Assembly: GCA_964389755.1 (NCBI GenBank)
Contig: CAYMEW010000035.1
Span: forward strand, 1 to 44,240
From: JBBSUQ01 sp964389755
Lineage (GTDB): Bacteria; Bacteroidota; Bacteroidia; Flavobacteriales_D; Crocinitomicaceae
Direction: 5' to 3'
Length of the DNA stretch: 44,240 bases
Both the position numbers and the translations under genes were made by a program. A model generated the notes under the pieces. That model saw only the letters and a program-made list of their open reading frames with translations, was not told the DNA's origin and did not search any database. Numbering within the stretch: position 1 is the first letter of the stretch; each line of letters begins with the position of its first letter. Positions 8,139-16,073 of the stretch are shown here, piece after piece.

Positions 8139-8504
8139 TCAGCTAAGTTTTTCGATTTCACGTGCAGAGATGGCCGAGTGCGAAGCATCGTAGATCACTT
8201 CTCCGTCGCGAATGAGGATCGCCTGCGGCGACTGGTGCACGATGCCGGTTTTTTCCGCCACGTAATCGGAAACGTCCCGGTAACGGAGCAGGTCGAGGAA
8301 AACAAGCTGAACAGCATCATTTTCCGGGTTCCATCCGGATTCGAAACGGCTCTTTGCCATTGCTGAAATACTGCAGCGCGTGGAATGTTTGAAGATCAAC
8401 ACCGGTTTTTCACCGGAAGCTTCGATCAGTTCGTCCACCTCCTGTTTTGCGGTGAGTTCCTGCCAGGGGAAATCGTTTTTGCGCGAAGAAGAAAAAAGTC
8501 CCAT
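8139..8504 (-). CDS. ytxJ: YtxJ-like bacilliredoxin
   Basis: This 121-residue thioredoxin-fold protein of the YtxJ family has a single conserved Cys, C44, in the motif FKHSTRCSISAMA. YtxJ-like proteins are thought to reverse protein bacillithiolation, so this points to bacillithiol or a related low-molecular-weight thiol. The rest of the fold is visible as VQLVFLDLLRYRDVSDYVAEKTGI, then HQSPQAILIRDGEVIYDASHSAIS with the cis-Pro region SPQ. It starts four bases after the pheS stop and is followed seven bases later by the cyclase-like gene, so all three are co-transcribed. Confidence 0.9.
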   Translation of the reverse strand: MGLFSSSRKNDFPWQELTAKQEVDELIEASGEKPVLIFKHSTRCSISAMAKSRFESGWNPENDAVQLVFLDLLRYRDVSDYVAEKTGIVHQSPQAILIRDGEVIYDASHSAISAREIEKLS

Positions 8505-8508
8505 ATTC

Positions 8509-9534
8509 TTAATATTCTGCCGTAAACTGTTTCAGAAAACGAATGTCGTTCTCCGAATACAATCGCAGGTCGTTTACCTGGTATTTTAGCTGCGCGATGC
8601 GCTCGATGCCCATTCCGAAAGCAAAGCCCGAATAGACGTTCGGGTCGATGCCGGATGCTTCCAGTACATTCGGATCCACCATTCCGCAACCGAGGATCTC
8701 GAGCCAGCCGGAATATTTACACACGTTACAGCCTTTGGAGTTGCACAGCGTACAGGAAACATCTACCTCGGCAGAAGGTTCGGTGAACGGGAAATAAGAA
8801 GGCCGGAGGCGGATCTTTGCTTTTTCGCCGAACACTTCCTGTGCAAAATACAGGAGTGTCTGTTTGAGATCGGCAAATGACACGTTTTTGTCGATGTAAA
8901 GTCCTTCCACCTGGTGAAAGAAACAGTGTGCCCGTGCCGAAATGGCTTCGTTACGGTAAACGCGTCCGGGTGAAATGGTCCGAAGCGGAGGTTGTGTATT
9001 TTCCATCACGCGAACCTGAACGGAGGAAGTGTGCGTGCGCAGTGCGAATTCTTCCTCACCGTCTTTGCGTACGAAGAAGGTATCCTGCATGTCGCGCGCC
9101 GGGTGCTCCGGCGGGAAGTTCAGGGCTGAAAAGTTGTGCCAGTCGTCCTCAATTTCCGGACCTTCGGAAACGGTATAACCGATCCGGTTGAATATTTCAA
9201 TGATCTCGCTCCGTACGAGCATCAGCGGATGCCTTGCACCGAGTTCGAACTGTTCTGCCGGCCGGCTCAGGTCGAGCTGCGTATTACCCGCTGCTTTGGA
9301 AGCGGACGTACTTTTGCCTGCTTCGAGTTTTTCTTCCGCTTTTTGCCGCAGGGCATTCAATTTCTGCCCGACCGTTCGTTTCTGATCGTTCGGAACCGAC
9401 TTAAGATCTGCAAACAGGCCTTTGATCTTTCCCTTCGACCCCAGGAACTCAATGCGAAAGCGTTCCGCCTCTTCCGGTCCTGAAATGCCGAATTGTTCGA
9501 TTTCTGCTTCGATCTGTGCTATTTTCGTATCCAT
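8509..9534 (-). CDS. pheS: Phenylalanyl-tRNA synthetase alpha subunit
   Basis: PheS is the catalytic subunit of the heterotetrameric enzyme that charges tRNA-Phe; pheT is not in this window. It is 341 residues, the usual length. An N-terminal coiled-coil tRNA-binding region (about 1-85) contains the family's EFLGSKGKIKGL. The class II core has motif 1 near RHPLMLVRSEIIEIFNRIGY, motif 2 as LRTHTSSVQVRVMEN, and motif 3 as SGFAFGMGIERIAQLKY. The start is 9534 (MDTKIAQIEAE), with an adjacent Met at 9537; a further upstream frame would add 43 non-homologous residues. It heads the operon with ytxJ and the cyclase-like gene. No consensus -7 box was found upstream. Confidence 0.96.
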   Translation of the reverse strand: MDTKIAQIEAEIEQFGISGPEEAERFRIEFLGSKGKIKGLFADLKSVPNDQKRTVGQKLNALRQKAEEKLEAGKSTSASKAAGNTQLDLSRPAEQFELGARHPLMLVRSEIIEIFNRIGYTVSEGPEIEDDWHNFSALNFPPEHPARDMQDTFFVRKDGEEEFALRTHTSSVQVRVMENTQPPLRTISPGRVYRNEAISARAHCFFHQVEGLYIDKNVSFADLKQTLLYFAQEVFGEKAKIRLRPSYFPFTEPSAEVDVSCTLCNSKGCNVCKYSGWLEILGCGMVDPNVLEASGIDPNVYSGFAFGMGIERIAQLKYQVNDLRLYSENDIRFLKQFTAEY

Positions 9535-9767
9535 CATTCTCTTAAAAACCCAACGAAAAGGAATTCCATCCGTTTTATTATTAATTTGAAGCCCGGTGTA
9601 ACTTTTTCGCCCCAATTCCTGTTTAAGGCAATGAAGGTGCACCGAACAAGCTACGAAGGTAAGCATTTACCGGACAGATTGTTCTGAAAGTACCGGTGAA
9701 AATGCCGGTCCGAAGGCTAAAAAGTCCGGAGATATGAAACCGGTTAAAACAAAATTAAAAAATAGTT

Positions 9768-9775
9768 TATCTTTG
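9768..9775 (+). promoter_or_regulatory. -7 box of the lipoprotein cluster
   Basis: TATCTTTG matches TAnnTTTG and ends 17 bases before the start of the first small lipoprotein gene at 9793. The upstream stretch is A-rich without a clear TTG. No second perfect box precedes the second and third genes, so all three may share this promoter. Confidence 0.55.
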
Positions 9776-9792
9776 GGGGACTCTATATACGA

Positions 9793-10185
9793 ATGAAAAT
9801 GAGAAAGCAGACTAAAAACACGTTTCTATTTTTAAGCGCCATCCTGACGGTTGTAATGCTGGCATCCTGTAAAAACAAGGATCCCTCGACAGCCAAGATC
9901 TTCGTGCGTACGCCCAGCAACCAGTTGGCGGCAGACACGCGTGTGATCATCATCGGCGATGTCGATTCCAATCCGGAAACACTGCCTTATGTAGATACCC
10001 TGTTTACGAACGCTTCGGGTTTTGCGGCGTTTGACCTGGCTGATTATTACGACGCAGCCGGAGAAAAAGAAAACCCGGTAGCTTATTTCGATATCATTGC
10101 CAAGCGCGGTGACGATATCGGGTACGGACGCATCCGCTGCCGTGTGCATATCACGTCTGTAGAAACCGTGTATTTTGAAGAATAA
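9793..10185 (+). CDS. Small lipoprotein, first of three paralogues
   Basis: This 130-residue exported lipoprotein has a signal peptide in residues 1-26 with lipobox LASC (Cys at 26). The mature part starts CKNKDPSTAKIFVRTPSNQL and reads as one Ig-like or carboxypeptidase-regulatory-like beta domain ending SVETVYFEE. It shares with the next two genes a charged stretch after the Cys followed by an AKI(F/H)VR strand, a TLFTNASGFAAF or TNSSGEA turn, and a C-terminal ETVxxxE/Q strand. It is the most divergent of the three. The acidic/lysine residues after the Cys might act as a surface-export signal (inference). Function unknown. Confidence 0.82.
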   Translation: MKMRKQTKNTFLFLSAILTVVMLASCKNKDPSTAKIFVRTPSNQLAADTRVIIIGDVDSNPETLPYVDTLFTNASGFAAFDLADYYDAAGEKENPVAYFDIIAKRGDDIGYGRIRCRVHITSVETVYFEE

Positions 10186-10208
10186 TTTTGATTTTTAAAA
10201 ACTTTTGT

Positions 10209-10595
10209 ATGAAATTTTCTGCTAAATCATTTTTCCTGGGTTTTGCTGTTATACTGGCGGCATCCCTTGCATTTAGCGCCTGTCGCAAAAAGAAGGACAC
10301 GATCGCCAAAATTCATGTGCGCGATGCGAACAATGCGCTCGTGGCCGGAGCCAAGGTCGTTCTGAAAGGAGAATCCACCTGCGACAACTGCAACGGAACC
10401 GTAGTTCTTTACGATACGACGCTGACCAATTCATCGGGCGAAGCGATCTTTAACTTCAATGATACCTACCAGCTCGGCCAGGCAGGCGTTGCGGTTCTGA
10501 ACATCGAAGCGTCCAAAGGCGGATCGACGGGAGAAGGAATCATCAAGATCGAAGAAGAAACCACTTCCGAAGAAACGGTGTTCATTCAGCCCTAA
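10209..10595 (+). CDS. Small lipoprotein, second of three paralogues
   Basis: This 128-residue lipoprotein has a signal peptide with lipobox FSAC. The start is placed at 10209 because MKFSAKSFFLGFAVILAAS is a standard signal peptide; an in-frame ATG at 10188 would only add a seven-residue prefix just after the previous stop. The mature domain begins CRKKKDTIAKIHVRDANNAL and ends TTSEETVFIQP. A CDNCNG pair of cysteines at about residues 57-60 is unique to this copy and could form a disulfide or bind metal. The C-terminal 60 residues are nearly identical to the next gene, including 26 identical bases (10515-10540 versus 10911-10936), implying recent duplication. Function unknown. Confidence 0.84.
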   Translation: MKFSAKSFFLGFAVILAASLAFSACRKKKDTIAKIHVRDANNALVAGAKVVLKGESTCDNCNGTVVLYDTTLTNSSGEAIFNFNDTYQLGQAGVAVLNIEASKGGSTGEGIIKIEEETTSEETVFIQP

Positions 10596-10622
10596 ACGGC
10601 AACAGTTTAAATCACATACATC

Positions 10623-10991
10623 ATGACCAACTTTCCTAAAGCTTTCCTGCTTTTAGCGGGAACGATCTTCTTATTGTCTGCTTCCTGCTCCAAACAGGAA
10701 GATACACTTGCAAAAATTCATGTCCGCGATCAGAATAACGAATTGGTGCCCGGCGCCAGCGTGCGTCTTCACGGCGAGGGAAAACCTCCCGGTGTGGTGA
10801 TTGTGGATAAAACCGTGACCACGAATTCGTCCGGCGAAGCGCTCTTCAGTTTTAACGACGTTTACAAACGGGGACAGGCAGGCGTCGCCGTTCTCAAAAT
10901 CGAAGTTTCAAAAGGCGGATCGACGGGAGAAGGAATTATTAAGATCGTGGAGGAAACTACTTCCGAAGAAACGGTTTTTGTGCAGCCATAG
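10623..10991 (+). CDS. Small lipoprotein, third of three paralogues
   Basis: This 122-residue lipoprotein has a signal peptide in residues 1-21 with an SASC lipobox. The mature protein starts CSKQEDTLAKIHVRDQNNEL and ends TTSEETVFVQP. It is the closest paralogue of the preceding gene and lacks that gene's CDNC insertion, having HGEGKPPGVV instead. The SSGEALFSFNDVYKRGQAGV segment is a typical turn and strand pair of Ig-like or CNA-B-like domains. It probably sits in the outer membrane or on the cell surface. The 141 bases after it hold no gene. Confidence 0.84.
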   Translation: MTNFPKAFLLLAGTIFLLSASCSKQEDTLAKIHVRDQNNELVPGASVRLHGEGKPPGVVIVDKTVTTNSSGEALFSFNDVYKRGQAGVAVLKIEVSKGGSTGEGIIKIVEETTSEETVFVQP

Positions 10992-11132
10992 TTGGGACGC
11001 AGTCGATGCAATTCTCTTTTCAGCTTATGCTAAAGCAGATTTTGTGTGACCACTCAATACCAGCGAGCGCAGACAGGGCAATTTTGCCCCGGAGAACCGT
11101 TTTTCATTGTAAAAGGTATTAAAAGTGAAGTG

Positions 11133-11858
11133 TTAGCTTTTCGAATAATAAATATCTCCCTGCTCTACCAGGGCGTCTCCGCGCATGCGTAACACAAGCT
11201 GGATAAGCGCAACCACGTCCTTTTCACAGTAAACCTGTATCCGGTCGAGATCTCTTTCCTCGTGATAAACGCGCGCCACATCCGCACCCGAAATGTCGTC
11301 CTTCGGCGTCGGGATCTTAAATACATGACATAAAAGCGGAAGCGAGGTATACGCTTTGTAGTCCCCGAATTTCCAGAGTTCCATCGTGTCGAGGTGGTTG
11401 ATCTCCCAGGGTTTTTTGCCGGCAATGTTCAGAATTCCCGGTAAACGCAGACCGTTAATCAGCATCCTGCGACAGATGTAGGGAATATCGAACTCCTTTG
11501 CATTGTGTCCGCACAACACGTGGTAGGGCGTGTTATAGTGCTCATCCAGTAGTTTTGAAAACTGGCGCAGGAGCGTTTCTTCATCATCGTGGTAAAACGA
11601 CTTCATCCGGATTTGCTTTCCGGTGGACGTCTCGCGCAGAAAACCGGCAGAGATGCACACGATCTTCCCGAATTCGGCGAGGATTCCGCCGCGTTCATTG
11701 TAGAGGTCTTCGAATGACCGCTGTTCGTTTTGCAGAAAGCGCGTTTTGGAATCAAAAAGTGAACGTGTGGCTTCGTCAAGTTCTGCATACTGGTAGGTTT
11801 GAGGAACTGTTTCAATGTCAATGAAAAGTACGTTGTCCAGTTGTATTTTGTCTAACAT
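11133..11858 (-). CDS. PolB-like 3'-5' exonuclease
   Basis: This 241-residue predicted DEDD-superfamily nuclease is related to the proofreading domain of family B polymerases, without a polymerase domain. Exo I is FIDIETVPQ (about residues 12-20) with D and E metal ligands. Exo II is the LCGHNAKEFDIPYICRRM region. Exo III is YCEKDVVALIQLVLRM near the C-terminus, of the YxxxD-like class. It is probably a cytosolic DNA or RNA exonuclease; the substrate is unknown. The start is placed at 11858 (MLDKIQLDNVLFIDIET) because the upstream extension lacks homology and would run into the divergent promoter region of the reductase gene at 11938. Confidence 0.9.
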   Translation of the reverse strand: MLDKIQLDNVLFIDIETVPQTYQYAELDEATRSLFDSKTRFLQNEQRSFEDLYNERGGILAEFGKIVCISAGFLRETSTGKQIRMKSFYHDDEETLLRQFSKLLDEHYNTPYHVLCGHNAKEFDIPYICRRMLINGLRLPGILNIAGKKPWEINHLDTMELWKFGDYKAYTSLPLLCHVFKIPTPKDDISGADVARVYHEERDLDRIQVYCEKDVVALIQLVLRMRGDALVEQGDIYYSKS

Positions 11859-11937
11859 TTTTAAGTTGGTTTTACTTGAATTTACGCAAAAATTGCAGAT
11901 TAATCCAAAAAAAGGCAATTTTGTTTAAAATTTCAGA

Positions 11938-12417
11938 ATGGCTGAAGATCTGCAAATCTCAGGCGGTACGCGCGCCGAAAAATACGAGGCTCTGTTTCCC
12001 CAGATCCGCGCCCTGGTGGAGGGTGAGACCGATGCTGTTGCCAACCTGGCAAATGTATGTGCGGCGCTTAAAGAAACATTCGGTTTTTTCTGGGTGGGCT
12101 TTTACCTCGTTAAATCCGGCGAACTCGTGCTGGGGCCTTTCCAGGGTCCCGTCGCCTGTACGCGCATCCGAAAAGGAAAAGGCGTCTGCGGAACAGCATG
12201 GGAAAGCGCTTCGGTGCAGCTTGTTCCGGACGTCGATCAGTTTCCGGGGCACATCGCCTGCAGTTCCGCTTCCAAAAGTGAGATCGTAGTTCCGCTCCTC
12301 CGTGATGGTGAAGTAATCGGTGTGCTCGATGTGGACAGTGACCAGAAAGCTGATTTCGACTATACGGATCAGGAACATTTAACCCGGCTTTGCGCATGGC
12401 TCGTTTCGCATATCTGA
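11938..12417 (+). CDS. msrC: Free methionine-(R)-sulfoxide reductase (GAF domain)
   Basis: This 159-residue single-GAF-domain protein matches the fRMsr family, which reduces free methionine-R-sulfoxide with thioredoxin as donor. The three catalytic/recycling cysteines are C74 (VACTRI), C84 (GVCGTA) and C108 (IACSSA). Their 10- and 24-residue spacing equals that of the E. coli enzyme (C84, C94, C118). The FWVGFYLVKSGELVLGPFQG segment is a family hallmark. It is divergent from the exonuclease gene. Its 3' end overlaps the next gene's start by 22 bases, so translation is likely coupled. A near-match -7 box CAATTTTG lies at 11916-11923. Confidence 0.94.
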   Translation: MAEDLQISGGTRAEKYEALFPQIRALVEGETDAVANLANVCAALKETFGFFWVGFYLVKSGELVLGPFQGPVACTRIRKGKGVCGTAWESASVQLVPDVDQFPGHIACSSASKSEIVVPLLRDGEVIGVLDVDSDQKADFDYTDQEHLTRLCAWLVSHI

Positions 12418-13934
12418 TCCTCGTCCTGCTGCTTGCAGGCTGTGCACAGGTCGGAACGCTCAGCGGCGGACCAGAGGATACAAACGCACCCCAACTGCAA
12501 AAGGCCGATCCGCCATCGGAAAGCGTTCGCTTTCAAAAACAGGAGGTCACGCTGCTATTTGATGAATACGTCACACTGCAAAGTCCTTCGCAAACAATCG
12601 TGGTACTTCCCCCCGATATGCGCGTACTGGCAAGTTCTGTCGGAAAAGAAGTGCGCCTGTTTTGGGACGATACACTTCAGGAAAATACGACCTACGTGAT
12701 CAACCTGAACGGAACGGTGAAAGATTTTACAGCAGGCAACGACACACTCATCCAGTATGTTTTCTCGACCGGCGACTTTATCGACTCACTGAGTTACGAG
12801 GTGCAGGTTGTCGATGCCTTTACGAACGAACCCGTCAAAGATGTGACGCTCGGACTTTACAGCGAGACGGCAGACTCTATCAAACCGGTGTATTTTGCAC
12901 GCTCCGATGCCAGCGGAAAGGCTGCGATCCGTTACATCAAAGCCGGAAACTACTTCGTGCGGGCCTTTGAGGATGCCAACAAAGACCTGCTCGTTCAGCG
13001 CAGCGAACTTTCGGGCTTTAAGGATGAACTCATCACACTTCCGCCCTCGATATCCGATACGATCCCCGTACGCCTGTCGCGCGAAATACCGCGTAAAAAA
13101 ATACGCAGTTTCACCTACCGCGCTCCGGGGCAGTTCATCATCGGTGCAACCGGCGATCTCGACAGTGCACAAATTCGCTTTAACGGACAAGTGCTGAAAT
13201 CCGACGAACTGCTATTTCATGCGCGTGATTCGGTGTCCGTTTTTCGCAGTGTCCGTGACCTCAGCGTGGTAAAGATTGATGTGGAAGCCACAGATTGGGC
13301 CGACTCCGTTCAGTTACGCATCGAAAATGCGCAAAAGCAACAGAAAATAACGGTCGAAAACAACCTCTATAACAGTACGCTTCTGCCTAACGAAAGTTTA
13401 CAGGTAATGCTGTCAGACCGCTTTGCAGAGGTCGACAAAGACCAGATCCGCATCTTTAACAACGAAGATTCTACCTTCCGTGAGATCGATTCGGTGACCT
13501 ACAACGGAAACCGCATGCACATCTACTTTGACCGCACCGAACTGCGGGACGTCGAACTGCGACTTAGCAATGAAGCGTATCGCACCGAGAACCGCGAACA
13601 GAGCGATTCGCTCCGGCTGAACTTCACGGTGAAATCGGAGCGGGAATTCGGCACTGTAAAACTCGATGCCTCGCTTTTTAAAGAACCCATTGTACTCGAT
13701 GTGCTGCTGGACAACAAACGCGTGAGGAGCATTCCGCTGATCGAAACCGATGAGGTAATCCTGCCGAACCTGGAGCCGGGCATGTACACTTTTCGCGTGA
13801 TCCGTGACGTAAATCAAAACGGACGCTGGGATCCGGGCAGCTTTACACTGCGACGTCAACCCGAAGCGGTCGTCTATTTTCCGAAACCCGTTAAAGTTCG
13901 CGCCAACTGGGAAATTGAAGTAATCCTTGAGTAG
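12396..13934 (+). CDS. Ig-like domain lipoprotein
   Basis: This 512-residue exported lipoprotein has the signal MARFAYLILVLLLAGCAQVG with lipobox LAGC. The mature N-terminus GTLSGGPEDTNAPQL followed by SVRFQKQEVTLLFDEYVTL is typical of the SbsA/Big_5 Ig-like lipoproteins of Bacteroidota. A second beta domain follows (YEVQVVDAFTNEPVKDVTLGLY, about 135-220). The protein ends with MYTFRVIRDVNQNGRWDPG, a calcium-binding-like DxNxNGxWD loop. Start choice: 12396 is the ATG; the frame also opens at a TTG two codons upstream. It overlaps the reductase gene by 22 bases. Function unknown; location probably outer membrane. Confidence 0.88.
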   Translation: MARFAYLILVLLLAGCAQVGTLSGGPEDTNAPQLQKADPPSESVRFQKQEVTLLFDEYVTLQSPSQTIVVLPPDMRVLASSVGKEVRLFWDDTLQENTTYVINLNGTVKDFTAGNDTLIQYVFSTGDFIDSLSYEVQVVDAFTNEPVKDVTLGLYSETADSIKPVYFARSDASGKAAIRYIKAGNYFVRAFEDANKDLLVQRSELSGFKDELITLPPSISDTIPVRLSREIPRKKIRSFTYRAPGQFIIGATGDLDSAQIRFNGQVLKSDELLFHARDSVSVFRSVRDLSVVKIDVEATDWADSVQLRIENAQKQQKITVENNLYNSTLLPNESLQVMLSDRFAEVDKDQIRIFNNEDSTFREIDSVTYNGNRMHIYFDRTELRDVELRLSNEAYRTENREQSDSLRLNFTVKSEREFGTVKLDASLFKEPIVLDVLLDNKRVRSIPLIETDEVILPNLEPGMYTFRVIRDVNQNGRWDPGSFTLRRQPEAVVYFPKPVKVRANWEIEVILE

Positions 13935-13959
13935 CCCGTGCCGTACGGACGGAAATAGC

Positions 13960-13967
13960 TATTTTTG
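13960..13967 (+). promoter_or_regulatory. yicC promoter -7 box
   Basis: TATTTTTG matches TAnnTTTG and ends 14 bases before the yicC ATG at 13982. No TTG at usual spacing. A GC palindrome CCGTACGG lies just upstream and may be part of a weak hairpin after the preceding gene. Confidence 0.5.
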
Positions 13968-13981
13968 CACAAATTGAGTGT

Positions 13982-14848
13982 ATGTTACTATCCATGACCG
14001 GTTTCGGAAAAGCCTCCGGAACCTTTCAAACAAAGAAAGTATCTGTGGAGATCCGGGCGCTGAACAGCAAATCCCTGGATCTGACTGTGCGTGTGGCCCC
14101 CCAGTACAAAGAACTTGAACCGCTCCTGCGAAACCTGGCGGCTCAGTACCTCGAGCGGGGAAAAATTGACATGAGCCTGAACCTCGACAGTACGGGCGAA
14201 ACGAAAAGCTTTGCGATCAATAAAGACCTTGCAAAAGCCTATTATTCCGACCTGCGGGAACTGGCAAAGATCACGGGAGAGGAAAACCCGGATTATGTTT
14301 CGCTCCTGATGCGCATGCCAGATATCTACGTTAATGAAAAAGAAGACATTTCGCTTGACGAACGGACTTTTATCGGCGACCTGGTAAAAGCGGCCAGCGA
14401 TCACCTGAACGAATTCCGCAGGCAGGAAGGCATCGCGCTTGAACGCGAATTTTACGAACGCATCGAAGCCATCCGCCAGTTGCTCGAAGAAGTACCGAAC
14501 TACGAACAGCAACGCATCGAAACGATCAAGGAGCGCATGCGCAAAAGTCTCGAAGACATGACCGTAAACGGTTACGATGAGAATCGCTTTCAGCAGGAAC
14601 TCATTTTCTACATCGAAAAACTGGATGTTTCCGAGGAAAAAATGCGCCTCAACAATCACCTCGATTACTTCCTTAAGACCATGAAGCAGTCGGCAGCCGG
14701 TAAAAAACTCGGTTTTATCTCCCAGGAGATCGGCCGGGAGATCAACACGCTCGGAAGCAAAAGCAACCATGCCGAAATGCAGAAACTGGTGGTCGATATG
14801 AAAGACAATCTCGAAAAGATCAAAGAACAAATTCTCAATACGCTTTAA
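13982..14848 (+). CDS. yicC: YicC-family endoribonuclease
   Basis: This 288-residue protein has the YicC_N domain from residue 1 (MLLSMTGFGKASGTF, IRALNSKSLDLTVRVAP) and a C-terminal DUF1732 domain (GYDENRFQQELIFYIEKLDVSEEKMRLNNHLDYF, then GKKLGFISQEIGREINTLGSKSNHAEMQKLVVDMK). YicC/YloC proteins are described as endoribonucleases affecting small-RNA turnover; the acidic and His residues of the C-terminal signature are present. It is followed 16 bases later by gmk, a widely conserved arrangement. It has its own -7 box just upstream. Confidence 0.95.
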   Translation: MLLSMTGFGKASGTFQTKKVSVEIRALNSKSLDLTVRVAPQYKELEPLLRNLAAQYLERGKIDMSLNLDSTGETKSFAINKDLAKAYYSDLRELAKITGEENPDYVSLLMRMPDIYVNEKEDISLDERTFIGDLVKAASDHLNEFRRQEGIALEREFYERIEAIRQLLEEVPNYEQQRIETIKERMRKSLEDMTVNGYDENRFQQELIFYIEKLDVSEEKMRLNNHLDYFLKTMKQSAAGKKLGFISQEIGREINTLGSKSNHAEMQKLVVDMKDNLEKIKEQILNTL

Positions 14849-14864
14849 AAAAGAACTCTGTCCC

Positions 14865-15461
14865 ATGACGGAAGAAACGATCCCCGAAAATCGAAAAAAA
14901 TGCCTTATTTTCTCGGCGCCCAGCGGTGCGGGGAAAACAACGATTGTACATTACCTGCTCGGAAAGATCTCAGCTCTCTCGTTTTCTATTTCGGCCTGTA
15001 GCCGCGAACCGCGCATCAATGAAAAGGACGGTGTAGACTATTATTTCCTTGGCGTGGAAGGCTTTCGGCAAAAAATAGAAGAAGGCGCTTTTCTCGAGTG
15101 GGAAGAAGTGTATACCGACAATTATTACGGAACACTGAAATCGGAAATTGAGCGGATCTGGGCAGCCGGTAAAACGGTTATTTTCGATGTGGACGTGGTC
15201 GGGGGACTCAACCTCAAAAAGATCTTCGGGGATAAAGCCATGGCCGTTTTCGTAAAGCCGCCGAGTTACGAGGAACTTGAAAAACGCCTGCGCTACCGCA
15301 GCACGGAATCGGAAGAAAAGATCCGCATGCGCATGGATAAAGCCCATCGCGAACTGGCCATGGCCGAAAAATTCGATTACATCCTCGTAAACGACGACCT
15401 CGAGTTTGCCTGCGAAGAAGCGCTGTCGGTGGCCCTGAACTTTATTAAGAAAAAAGCATGA
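14865..15461 (+). CDS. gmk: Guanylate kinase
   Basis: This enzyme phosphorylates GMP to GDP with ATP, in nucleotide synthesis and recycling. It is 198 residues, the normal length. The P-loop APSGAGKT lies at residues 18-25. The GMP-binding part includes SACSREPRINEKDGVDYYFL and LEWEEVYTDNYYGTLKSEIE, and the lid shows RYRSTESEEKIRMRMDKA. The last codons overlap the nadD start (ATGA), so gmk and nadD are translationally coupled within the yicC-gmk-nadD operon. Confidence 0.97.
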   Translation: MTEETIPENRKKCLIFSAPSGAGKTTIVHYLLGKISALSFSISACSREPRINEKDGVDYYFLGVEGFRQKIEEGAFLEWEEVYTDNYYGTLKSEIERIWAAGKTVIFDVDVVGGLNLKKIFGDKAMAVFVKPPSYEELEKRLRYRSTESEEKIRMRMDKAHRELAMAEKFDYILVNDDLEFACEEALSVALNFIKKKA

Positions 15462-16072
15462 AAATCGGACTGTATTTCGGAACATTTAACCCGATCCACG
15501 TGGGGCACCTCGTCATCGCAAACTACATGGCCGATTATACAGATCTCGACCAGGTGTGGTTAGTCGTAACACCGCAAAACCCGCTGAAGGAAAAGAGTTC
15601 GCTGCTCGCCGACTATCACCGCCTCGCCATTGTGCGCGTGGCCATCGAAGACAATGACAAACTCCGCGCCTCGGATATCGAATTTAACCTTCCGAAGCCG
15701 AGCTATACCGCCACCACACTCGCTTACCTGCGCGAGAAACATCCGGATCACGACTTTTCGCTCATTATGGGGGAAGATAACCTGAGAACATTACACAAGT
15801 GGATGAACCACGACGTCTTGCTTCGCAACCATCAGATTTACGTGTATCCGCGCGTTCTAACGCTCCAGGAAGAGCAGGAAGTGGCAGAGATAGGTTTCCA
15901 CCCTGTAAATGAGTTTGAGAAGCTGCAAAACGTAATCCTGTGCGAAGAAGCACCGGTTATGAAAGTATCGAGCAGTTTTGTGCGCCAGGCTATCCGCGAG
16001 GGGAAAGATGTGCGTTACCTGCTCACCGAACCGGTTCATCGCTACGTGAGCGAAATGAACTTCTACCGTTAA
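15458..16072 (+). CDS. nadD: Nicotinate-nucleotide adenylyltransferase
   Basis: NadD adenylates nicotinate mononucleotide to deamido-NAD in NAD synthesis. The 204-residue product has the nucleotidyltransferase motif GTFNPIHVGH (residues 8-17) and the C-terminal SSSFVRQAIREGKDVRYLL, equivalent to the ISSTxIR signature. NPLKEKSSLLADYHRLAIVRVA and PSYTATTLAYLREKHPDHDF are further family blocks. It starts inside the gmk stop. Its stop codon (16070-16072) is a single base from the stop of the converging scoB gene, leaving no intergenic terminator. Confidence 0.96.
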   Translation: MKIGLYFGTFNPIHVGHLVIANYMADYTDLDQVWLVVTPQNPLKEKSSLLADYHRLAIVRVAIEDNDKLRASDIEFNLPKPSYTATTLAYLREKHPDHDFSLIMGEDNLRTLHKWMNHDVLLRNHQIYVYPRVLTLQEEQEVAEIGFHPVNEFEKLQNVILCEEAPVMKVSSSFVRQAIREGKDVRYLLTEPVHRYVSEMNFYR

Positions 16073-16073
16073 C

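Noticed and set aside
11076..11104. Hairpin GGGCA/TGCCC followed by CGG-AGAA-CCG and five T residues, a possible terminator after the lipoprotein cluster
   Set aside because: The first hairpin has a five-base stem and no T-tract; the second has only a three-base stem. Neither is convincing, although a terminator is expected here.
13988..14866. 292-codon minus-strand frame opposite yicC
   Set aside because: It is a shadow of yicC; its translation is rich in Phe, Val and His with no domain signature.
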